Assembly: GCA_021396245.1 (NCBI GenBank)
Contig: WNYE01000025.1
Location: 310,001 to 374,000, forward strand
Length of the DNA: 64,000 bases
From: Sporothrix humicola
Lineage: Eukaryota > Ascomycota > Sordariomycetes > Ophiostomatales > Ophiostomataceae
Reading direction: 5' to 3'
Shown piece after piece: positions 54,710 through 64,000 of the stretch. The position numbers and the translations under genes were made by a program. The stretch's first letter is position 1; every line of letters starts with the position of its first letter. The notes under the pieces were generated by a model that was given only the letters and a program-made list of their open reading frames with translations, had not been told where the DNA came from and ran no database searches.

Positions 54710-55410
54710 TCGAGCTGTGAGCCTGTCGTGTTGTAATATTAGCGAAATGTTGGATAGACAATCTGTGTACATAGAAACATGTAAAGTAAAAAAGTATAAA
54801 AATATTGACACCAATAAAATACTTTTCAAAAGACAAGGAACCAACTGTTGAGAACTGTTGCTTTATTAAGAGACCACGGTGACTAATCCGTGGCTCGTTT
54901 TGTTATGTAGTCGAAAAGTGCAGAATGCCGCCCACAGGAATGACAATAGCAGCAATGACAAGAGTGGATATATCAAAGAACGAGAAAGAGTTCCGATAAG
55001 CAGAGGAAGAAGACAAAAAGAACAACAAAATTTGCTCAGAAATGATAGCGACAGAAGGAAGACAATTACAACAACAAAAATGGACCGGTCAAGAAAGAAG
55101 CCAGCATCAAGACACGACAGTATGAAAATTAATGGTTTCTTCAACGTGCTGGCCCTAACTCTGCACTCGCTGCAAAAGCCAACAATTCCAGAACATCCCT
55201 CAACTTTTTCTATGTCCTTATCCAAATAAAAGAAGAAGAAAAGCGCGCAACATCAGATCGCTCCCAGATAAAACGGAAACAAAAACACAAGTAGTATCTC
55301 TCCAATCGCCGTCCCCTAATAAATCAAACGAAATGAAAACAAAACGTAAGAATAGTGTCAAAATCAAAAACATTCAAAAAGCGTGTGCGTCGTCCAATGA
55401 TTTAACGACT
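54710..55410. other. Convergent spacer between SHE9 and PKC1
   Basis: 700 AT-rich bases holding both 3' ends. An 'aataaa' hexamer follows SHE9 near 54,814. No gene is recognised. Confidence 0.6.
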
Positions 55411-58400
55411 TTACACAAAGTCGGCCGTGTATGAGAAGCCGCGGAACTCTTCCTGCATAGCCTGAGAGAGCACTGTGAAATAGTTAGCATATGAACAGAT
55501 TGACAATAAATATGATGCGAAGGGTGACATACCTGACTGGACGGGCGTCAGAACGGGCGTGACGCTCGTAAACTCTGAGTCGAAGTTGCTGGTATCCGTG
55601 GGGTTCTTGATCGTCGGCAGGAATGGCGGCTGCACACGCTTGTGGTAGATGTCGTCCCAGTTGATGTTGCGGAAGAACGGCTGCGACATGATCTCCTGGG
55701 CGTCCGTCGGACCGCTGCCCAGGCGCTGGTCGGGGTCGCGCGTAAGCAGCTTCTGCAGAATCGACACAGAGTCTCTCGGCATGTGGATCGGGTACAGCGG
55801 CTCGTCGCCCAGAATGGCATCGTAGATTTCGTCTTCGTCCTCACCACGGAACGGCGACTGCTGCAGTAGCATCTGGTAGATCAAAACACCGAATGCCCAC
55901 CAATCGACGGCACGGCCGTACTTCTTGTCGAGAAGAATCTGTCACAATGTCAGTATGTGGCATACCAAATCAAAATGGGGAGCTCGTTTAACATACCTCA
56001 GGAGCCATGAATTCAGGAGTACCACAGAAGGTGCTCGTCGTGGAACCGTACCACATGTCCTCCTTGCAAAGACCGTAATCGGCAATCTTAATGTGGCCAT
56101 CCAGCGTCAACAGGATGTTGTCAAGCTTCAGATCACGGTAGATGACACCGTTCTCGTGGAGGTACTTGAGCGCCAAGCAAACCTCACTGGCGTAGAACTG
56201 GGCACGGCGGGTACCGAACTGGCCGCGCTGAATGTGAAGCATCAGATCACCACCGCTAATGTACTCCATGACAAAGTACACGCGTGTCTCAGTTTGGAAA
56301 CAGGCGTGCAGGTTGGTCAGGAACGGGTGGCGCTCCCGGTTGGCAACCAGAAGCACTCTCTTCTCTGACCGTATGCTCTCAACTTCGTCGTTCTCGATAA
56401 TGAACTCCTTCTTCAGGACCTTGATGGCATACAGCTTGTTGGAGCGCTTCGTCTCAGCCAGCATGACCTTGCCGAAGTTACCCTTACCGAGCACAGCAAG
56501 GAAGTTGAAGTTGTCGAGACCAATACGCTGGCCCGTACCGGGGTCGGTCGCAGAGGGCAGCGGTTTCTTGCCACCACCGGGTCCTGTAACGTCGATGGCG
56601 GTCTGTGCAACCGGCGAAAGAGAAACAGGAGGCTCCATCTGCTGAGGCTTCACCTGAACAGCAGGCTGAGGAGGCTGTTGCTGAATTGGTGGCTGTGGTT
56701 GTTGCTGCTGCGGCTGCTGCGGGTACATTTGCTGCTGCTGTTGCTGCTGGATGTTCTGAGGCTGCTGCTGCTGGGCTGGCGGGTATTGTCCAACGTTAAT
56801 GTAGTCGGCAGGGTTGTACTTGCGCTGCTGAGGCTGGTTTCCGTATTGTTGCTGCTGCTGCTGCTGAACCGGCTGTGAACCGTACGGGTCGCCGTAGCTC
56901 GAGGGGTCGTGTCTCCATGTGTCACCACCGGCAGGAGTCTGCTGGCCGAGACCAGGCTTAGCACCAGAGCCCATGTTCGACATTGCCATACTAGCGGCAG
57001 CGGCGGCGGCGGATGATGATGCACTGGAAGTCCGGTCGGGGTGCTGGGGCCGCTGAGGTGATGTCTGGTTGGCGTACATAACCTTGGCAGCCTCAGTAGC
57101 CTGGGCAGAAGCAGCTCCGGGACCGTATGGAGATGGTGCTGCACCTTGTGCGCCATATCCACCTTGCTGGCCAGCCAAGTTAGGTTTGCCAGGGCGGAGG
57201 GTGCGGTCGCTCAAGTTGGTGGACTGCTTTTGCCGCTGCTTCTGGGTGCGGATGCCTTCCAAAATCTGGTTCGCGACTGCCATAGACATACCGCAGAAAT
57301 CGGGAACAAGATGTGCACAACCAGCGTGGGCAGTAAGACCACATTCTATAGTTATTAGTAAAAATATCTCTCAACCGAATCTTAATAGTCGACATTATCA
57401 GAAACATACCAGAACACTTTCTACAACTCTTCTTGCCAAATGGGAGTAGATAACCACAGTGGCAGCACCAGTTGGCGGTGTAGTTGCCGAATGGCTGGAA
57501 CCGATGGGGGATGCGGTGGTTGATCTTCTCTTCGTCTGGATCGGTTTCGGCGTTGGACTTGCTGATACACTTGGTAACGACGCTGGAGTAACACTTAATG
57601 TGGCAAGTGTACTTGCAGTCCTCGCACTGCATACCAGCACCGCCCTTGAGGAAATCGCCACAGAGCGCACAACGCATGATGTTGTAGAACTGGCGCTGGA
57701 CAAACTTGTGACCGTACATCTCGTGGACTTCCTCCTTCTTTTGACGGATGGCACCCTTGCGACCAAGACCAAGGTCAAGCGGCCGGCGGTCCTTATTCTG
57801 ACGAACAAAGTTGAGGTTAAGCTGGATCTGGCCAGTGGGCTCGAGGTTGAACCATCCGGTAATCGGCTCCGGTGAAAGGTGAGCGTGTGCGCCGACACCG
57901 TCGAATCCGCCGCCCTGTGGGTGTTGTGGTGACATCGGTCCACCTTGGGGGTTCTGCTGCGCGCCGCCGAACTGACCCTGGTTGCCCATGGGGAACTGAG
58001 ATGGCGGCTGACGGTTGGGAGCAGCCGACATCTTGTCTGCAGACACCCAGCCCGAAGAGTTGATCTCGGCTTCAATTCTCTTTCTGCGGATTTCTTCTGC
58101 GATGTCGGATATCCGGACCCACAGCATGCCGATGGGGATGGCATACTCGCCGGGCTTGTCGTAAACAGTCAATTCGATCTCATTCGCCTTGTCGACATCC
58201 ACGCTGTGGAACTCGTTGTCCCACCGGTCGGTGCGGGACAGTCTCGTGCGGGCGGCGACGTTATCTTCGACCTTCACGGCAACGAAAGTGTCCGGGCCGC
58301 GGCTGAAGCGGCCGGTAGGCGCGTGGTCAACATCCTTGACGGCCATGACGCGAATGGAAAGGTTACCGGAAAGAGGCTTCCGCATGTTCGGGACATTAAC

Positions 58401-59309
58401 GCTGTCGTCTAGATTCAGGTCAGCAAGGCACTCAATCTGTGGTTATAAACTTGCAGAAAAGACTTACCATCTGGCGTGTCACCAGAGTCAATGTCGATGT
58501 GCAGCTCCTCATACCGCTTCAAGGCCTGCTTAAGGAGCACGATCTTTTGCTTGCTTTCAACTTTCTTTGATGCAGCATCGGCCTTGCTCTTCTTGTCGCC
58601 TTCCATCTGGTACAGCTGAACCATCTTCTCGATACCCTTGAGGTACTGTTCTTCGACATCGAGCTTGAACTGAATCTGGGACAACATGTGCTGGATACGA
58701 GGGCCCATGTATGGCGTATCGTACTTGATGAGGTCTGTGAAGCATTTTGTTAGAAGAAGATCGTTCTCGGGCGCATAGAAAATGGCTCGGAGCCTTTCAG
58801 ATTGATGGTTTCTTACCTAGCTTCGTGTAGTTGGGGCGCGTCTTCACGAGCGCTGTCTCGGCGGGTGTGACGGAGTAGGATGACGGCGACTGCATGCCGC
58901 CTTGGTTGTACGTGCTGGACGGGTAGTTTTGGGAGTTCAGAGTTGCACTATCACTGCCCCAAGTCGACCCTCCGTCTTTTGGCGGTGGTGTTGGCGGAGG
59001 GCCGGCCTCGTTTCGAAGATCGGTGCTTCGGGGTCGCATATTTCCAGATGCGGGGGAGTTGGAACTGCCGGGGCCGCCGAGGCTCATGTTGTCGACGCCT
59101 TGGCCCAGTCGGCGCACCTGGACCTGGCGGAGCATCTCCTCATAGTACTCCAAGTGCCGGCGTGCCGAGTGGACGGCGGAATCGAGTTTAGAAAGAACAT
59201 CGGCATTGTCCGAGTTGGCGGCCTTACGCATCTCAATCGCCTTCCCCAGGAACACCTTTTCGATGTCAATCTTTTTCAAGATTTGCTGTATCTGCTGTTC
59301 TTCCGCCAT
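55411..59309 (-). CDS. PKC1: Protein kinase C (cell wall integrity pathway)
   Basis: Six exons, complement(58817..59309, 58468..58734, 57410..58408, 55997..57345, 55533..55938, 55472..55411), give 1191 residues; all five introns are 58-82 nt and all phases match. Pkc1 is activated by Rho1 and heads the cell wall integrity MAP kinase cascade at the plasma membrane. Domains: two HR1 repeats (about 1-70 and 165-250), C2-like (262-390), two C1 zinc fingers (about 488-540 and 555-605), a Gln-rich linker (about 650-830), and an AGC kinase domain from about 856 with 'LGKGNFGKV', 'YAIKVLKKEF', 'YRDLKLDN', 'IADYGLCKEDM' (DYG in place of DFG, as in fungal Pkc1) and 'TSTFCGTPEFMAPE'. The tail has a TP turn motif and the hydrophobic motif 'FRGFSY'. 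For exon 3 a nearer acceptor (CACAG) would hit a stop. Confidence 0.96.
56640..56880 (-). repeat. Polyglutamine-coding region in PKC1
   Basis: Runs of CAG/CAA codons broken by Pro and Tyr code the linker between the C1 fingers and the kinase domain. The reading frame is intact. Repeat-length variation would be tolerated here. Confidence 0.85.
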
Positions 59310-62300
59310 GGTTGCTGATTTTGGGCGGCGCGATCGCTTCGCACCGCTGTCGCTCTAGAGGTTGGTCTCGAAAGGGTGGAGAAGGTTGCCAGGTCGGGTG
59401 CAGAAGTGTGCAATCCTGTCGTCGTTCTTGTCGAGATAAGGCTTCGGCAAGAAAATCCAGGCTTCGGTGGATTTACTGGGACGAATTTTGAACAAGTACT
59501 TGTAAACAAGTGTCTGAAGCAAGGTCGTTGCTCAAATAGTGCTCTAGCTTCGAGAGGAGCTGCGTTGAGGCGATTTCGTGGCGATTCTGGAGTGGCGTTG
59601 GCGTGGGAATTGGTGATGACAGTTCAGATCACGACCAGCGGAAGCAGATGGAAGAAATCGGAGTAGGGCCGAAAACCTGCATATATTCCCTTCACTCGAA
59701 AAGCAAAGGCCGGTGAAGATTTCAACGTCGTCGAGATTAGTCGTCAGAGTAAATCCTGGTGTGGATGCGCGTTCGACAACCACGGGCCTAGATCGTCTGA
59801 TCTCGTGCTGGTTCTCCGTTTGCAGTGGTGTTTGGGGTGCTTTCGGGCTCGGCCGTTCGTATCGTGATCGAAATTCCAGGTAGAAATAGGCGAGGCTAGA
59901 ATTACACACTTGCAAAGAGCGTGTTCGTTTGACGAGGAACCAGGGATAGCGTGAGGTGCACGAGACAAATTGTTGAGGTAAAGACAGCAAGAAAGCTTGA
60001 GCGGAGGAAAGCTCGTGCTGAAAACGGGTGGGATGGCAGGGAAGAGGAGGGGTGTGCAGGCGGGCGGGAGAGAAGGGGGGAAGAGAGAGGGCTTGGAGAG
60101 AGACAAGAGAGGAGAGGAAAGAAACGCGAGGCAGAAAAACACAAGCTAAGAAATGTTTCAGCCCTGAAGAAGCAAAAGGCACACTGTAGGAGAGGCCCTT
60201 TTCCCAGGTATGCAAGACGGCTATGGTGAGAAATGCAGCCCTGGCGATGCAAGATGCGCGTGGGCGAAAGGAAGACCCAAATTGCCCATGCTTAGCTGTG
60301 AGGACAGAAGAGGAGAGGGGAGGAAGAAAGGAAACAAAAAAGGACGAGGAAAAGAGGAGCCAGGGCAGTATATCGGGATCTCTGGCTGTCTCGACGTGAG
60401 AATGCGATGCCGCAGGCAGATGAGGAAAACAGGAGAGGGGTGAACGGGAGGGTAGGGAACGGCGTAGAAAGAATATCCGCCTAGATAGAAGGATAGAAGA
60501 AGAAAACCCAAAAGGAGCGAAAAAAGACTGGTCGAAAACCCGTTAGGCAAGGAGGGGAAAGCGATGTCGTGGAGGGAAGGAGGGGCTGAATCTTGGTCGC
60601 TGTTGCACTCTAACGGCGCTGTTGCAGTCTCTTTTTGGCGGGCTGTGTGGAGGAAGGTGCCCGTTTTTGGTGTGTTCGGAAGGCGCGAAGCAGTGGTGGA
60701 GGGGGTTCTTTGACAGGGGTTGTTTTCGCGCTTGCAAAAACAGTGACGTATCGCACAGGGTTAACGAAAGTCTGGGTTTAGTGGCAGAAGTGGAAATGCG
60801 CAGAGGCCCTCCGTACCGCTGTTTGTTCACAGAGTCTTTGCGGTTACATATCACTTTATTTCTATATATTTACTTTCGGACGAGGCTCTGATTGTTTTGT
60901 TTACTCTTTGGGTAAGAATTTCTCTCCATTCGCTCCTGCCTGTTGTGCTGGTCGGGCGCCATCAGGTTGGGCGCATTACCAGTCGTCCTTTCTCAAATCT
61001 CAAAACTGTCCTAGATTCTAGGACTTGCCTCTCAGAGCCCCCGCCTGTGTCGCCCAAAAGTAGTAGGTGGGGGAAGGCACAATGGCACAATCCGCCCAGC
61101 ACAACAGCAGGGACCTTAAATGCGAACAAGGAAACAGACAATAATGAGGCAGAAGGCGCTTTCCTGACCGTATTCCGTATCGCCCGTTGGCTTGCGCCAG
61201 GGCACACTGGTCTAGGAACGTCAACAACCGTTGAGAACTCTTGCCCTGGTGGAAAGCGCACGTGACAATTTGTTCCCGGATTTTTTTCAAATCAAAGTAA
61301 ATACGAGCCAAAAAGAGGCAGCCGTTCCAAAGTATTACAATGTTGGTTAGCCCCAAACTGCCTTGTCACGACTCGTGTCCTGTCAATTGACTGCTTGTGC
61401 AACCATTTGTCTCTCTCTATGAATTTGTCGTTCCAATTTTTGCATTCTTCGCCACGTCTCGTATTTATCCCCCTGCCCGTTTTGACAGAGAAACTCACGA
61501 CCAGGTTCGTCTAGTGGGGACTTGGGTTCTTTGCCGTGTTAGCGGTCCACTGTGGCAATACCGACAGTCTCCTAGCAATGCTTAACATCGCATCAGGACC
61601 GCATGACAACGGTCCAGGAAAGCTATCTTACGTGATGCTTAAGTTTTGTCTCCTTCTGTGCCTTTTCTCTGCCCCTTATTCCCTCTATTCCTGTAATTTC
61701 GTCTCATTATTGTTTGTTAAATTATGCGAATACCACTTTTACTACTTTTACCGTAATAAAGAAATGTCACCTCAATTTTTTTTTTTTTTAAAAAAAAAAA
61801 AAAAGACTAAAAAATATTCCTAAATCAATAAAAGAAATATAAAACCTTAACAAAAAAAAAAAAAAGCAAAATTTGTAACACGTGAACGAATACGGCACTC
61901 TGAGCAAAAAAAAAAAAAAAAAAAACTTTCTCGAGAAAACACAGACAGGGAGCGTGCATAGGTTCGAAACTCCAATTTGAAGCATCGCAACCTCCATATC
62001 TAGTGGAATACGGATGCCACTGCCTGGGGACCTTTACAAGTTGTACGATGCTTCTAGACGTGACCCAATTAGCTTATGGGATACTTGTGTGAGCTCGGCT
62101 TTGGTTTGCACGTTCACTGGTGGCGGTTTGAGAGTGACTGGGCATGAGAGACTGCGGATAGACGGCACGAGTGCAGCTCGCTATGACACGACACCTGTGT
62201 AGCATCAATATAAAATAGAGCGGGCTACGTCCGAGAAGGGACCCGTGAGCGTTATGAACCGAGCTGCTGCAAGCTGCTCGACAGCCCCCGTGAGCCTCTG

Positions 62301-62478
62301 CAGGCAGTATTTGTATTTGATGCAATTTGTATTTTATTTGTTTATGTATCTATGGGCATCGCCCCGCAATGTACGAAAATTCCCAGCATAGCAAAAAACG
62401 CCGAAAATAAACAATCATGTCCCGCGCTTTTCCCTTTCCTCCCCTTTCATCCTATGTTTATATATGTAACTTCGTTGT
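59310..62478. other. 3.2-kb gene-free region upstream of PKC1
   Basis: No gene is recognised. From about 59,950 to 60,560 the plus strand is strongly purine-rich, so the PKC1 sense strand is pyrimidine-rich; the many minus-strand frames there follow from that bias. The right part holds homopolymer runs (annotated separately) and the 3' flank of the acyl-CoA dehydrogenase gene. Long fungal PKC1 leaders would fit, but no transcription start can be placed. Confidence 0.55.
61776..61925. repeat. Cluster of A and T homopolymers: T14A15, then A14 and A20
   Basis: A perfect T14A15 palindrome (61776-61804) is followed by two further A runs, 61852-61865 and 61906-61925, spaced about 40-60 bases apart. 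The spacing resembles short poly-A-ended inserts, but no target-site duplication was found by eye. Homopolymer lengths may be inexact in the assembly. Confidence 0.75.
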
Positions 62479-63933
62479 CTATGCGGTGTACTCCTTCTGC
62501 AGAAGCTTGGCAATGGTGTTCAGCTGGATGTTGCTGGTACCCTCGTAGATGGCGCCGATCTTGCTGTCACGGAAGAACTTTTCGGCCAGGCCCTCGCGGA
62601 CGAAGCCCATGCCACCCATCCACTCAACAGCCAGGCTGCTGACGCGGCCGGCCACCTGCGAAGCGTACAGCTTGGCCATGGCGGCGTCCTTGACAAAGTC
62701 CTCACCGGCCTCCTTCTTGCGGGCGGCGTTGTAAACGAGGGCACGGGCGGCGGCAATCTCGACGTAGGACTGGGCCATCTGGTGCTGCATGCCCTGGAAC
62801 TCGCCAATAAGTTGGCCGAACTGCTTACGGTCGTTCCAGCAGTAGCGGGCGGCGTTCTCCCAGGCACCGAGAGCGAGACCGGTCATCTGGGCAGCGATAC
62901 CGATACGGCCCTCGTTGAGCAGGCCAATGGCGTACTTGTAACCCTGGCCCTTCTCGCCAATCAGGTTCTCCTTGGGGATGTCGACGTCGTCAAAGTTGAT
63001 GACGCAGGTGCTGCTGGCGCGGATACCGAGCTTCTTCTCCTTCTTGGCGATCGAGAAGCCGGGGGTGCCCTTCTCGATGAGGAAGGCAGTGATGCCGCGG
63101 TAGCCCTTGGAGGGGTCGAGGTTGGCAAAGACGATGAAGACATCTGCCTCCATGCTGTTGGTGATCCACATCTTGGAGCCAGAGATACGGAAGCCGGACT
63201 CGGTCTCGGTAGCGCGGGTGGCCAGGGCGAAGGCGTCCGAGCCGGAGACGGGCTCAGACAGACAGAAGGAACCGACGGACTCGGTGGCGAGCTTGGGCAG
63301 GATGCGCTTCTGCATGGCAGGGCTGCCGTAGCGCATGAACAGGGTGTTGACCAGGGTGTTGTGGACATCGACAAGAACCGAAACGCTGGGGTCGACACGG
63401 GCGAGCTCCTCAATGGCGATAATCGAAGAGGTGAAGTTCATGCCGGAGCCGCCGAACTCCTCGGGGATCTCAATACCCATGAGACCCTGCTCGAACAGGC
63501 GCTCAATGACCTCGGGCTCCATGGCCTCGGCCTCGTCCATGTCGCGGGCCTTGGGCAGGACGACCTCGTTAGCGAACTTGGAGACGGCCTCCTGCATAGA
63601 GGACTCGAGCTCGTTGAGGGACATGATGGGCAGGTGGGGGACCTCGTCGTCACGGCGGGCAGGGGTGTACGAGAAAGCGCGGGTGCTACATGACGGATGT
63701 GTTAGCCAGGCGATATTCGGCCCAAGAACTGTGCACAGCAGAGAACACAGAATACAAAACACATAGTAAAGAACAGAACGAAACAAAACAAAACATAAGA
63801 GGTCGTCTTACGCTTGGGCGGCCGCTATCCGGGTAGGGAGGGCTCTCCGCGGGGCAGCCGTGGCAAGTCTGGAGATGGCAGAGGCCTGGCCCATGCGGAG
63901 GGCCGGGCGCAGGGCTCGTACGAAGGAAGACAT
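62479..63933 (-). CDS. Mitochondrial acyl-CoA dehydrogenase (short/branched-chain type)
   Basis: Two exons, complement(63812..63933) and (62479..63685), give 442 residues. The 126-nt intron has GTAAGA and TGTAG ends with GGCTAAC as the branch site, and the phases match. The FAD enzyme makes the first double bond in beta-oxidation or branched-chain amino acid breakdown and passes electrons to ETF in the mitochondrial matrix. The Arg/Ala-rich presequence 'MSSFVRALRPALRMG' with 'RAFSYTP' after the intron is a mitochondrial signal. Signatures: 'EEFGGSGMNFTSSIIAIEELAR', 'CLSEPVSGSDAFALAT' and 'KMWITNSMEADVFIVFANL' (flavin contacts), 'ASSTCVINFDDVDIP', 'YVEIAAARALVYNAAR', and the catalytic base Glu in 'GAIYEGTSNIQLNTIA'. 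That Glu position suits short/branched-chain (SBCAD-like) rather than isovaleryl or long-chain enzymes. The gene's promoter runs out of the window. Confidence 0.94.
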
Positions 63934-64000
63934 TGTGATGTGGAGATTGTCTGGCGAAACAAGAGAGACGATGTGTAAGGAGGACGAGGTCGGTCAAACA

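Noticed and set aside
61955..61995. 'GGTTCGAAACTCC', resembling a tRNA B box
   Set aside because: No A box or plausible acceptor and anticodon stems could be drawn around it.

Overview
The window is nuclear DNA from a filamentous ascomycete (Pezizomycotina, most likely a Sordariomycete; this placement is an inference from gene content and style). The support is short GT-AG introns (39 to 157 nt, many with a CTAAC-type branch site), GC-rich coding DNA with long AT-richer or purine/pyrimidine-skewed spacers, genes scattered on both strands without operons, and fungal-type proteins: a PKC1 with HR1, C2 and C1 domains, Dbp4, She9/Mdm33, Alg3, a Bsc6-like MFS carrier and a fungal C2H2 factor.

Layout. 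1-12.4 kb: the 3' end of an NCS1 permease, a SUN-domain nuclear envelope protein (minus), UDP-glucose 4-epimerase, D-amino acid oxidase, ALG3, and an EIF1AD/eIF1A-like OB-fold protein (minus). 12.4-16.1 kb: gene-free, with a 10-N gap whose left flank looks like a corrupted copy of its right flank. 16.1-25.1 kb: MFS transporter, HAD phosphatase (minus), small secreted protein (minus), six-span membrane protein (minus), MDR-type oxidoreductase (minus). 26.2-30.3 kb: a 1353-residue protein with a fungal PigL_N/STAND-like N-terminus and a huge disordered tail (minus). 33.0-37.1 kb: a VWA + alpha-kinase gene (VwkA-like) with two in-frame TAG codons near its 5' end, and behind it a tandem degraded copy with frameshifts and an internal deletion. 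37.4-42.7 kb: an extended SDR lacking the usual YxxxK, and a Q/A-rich C2H2 regulator. 42.7-49.9 kb: a 7.2-kb gene-free stretch. 49.9-64 kb: DBP4 and SHE9 (divergent), PKC1 (six exons), and a mitochondrial acyl-CoA dehydrogenase.

The genes do not form one pathway. UDP-glucose 4-epimerase, Alg3, PKC1 and the small secreted protein touch on cell wall or glycoprotein synthesis, but they are separate transcription units and no biosynthetic cluster is visible. The most unusual locus is the VWA-alpha-kinase pair at 33-37 kb. Exon boundaries were derived by hand from splice consensus and phase matching. Family names rest on recognised motifs, not on searches.
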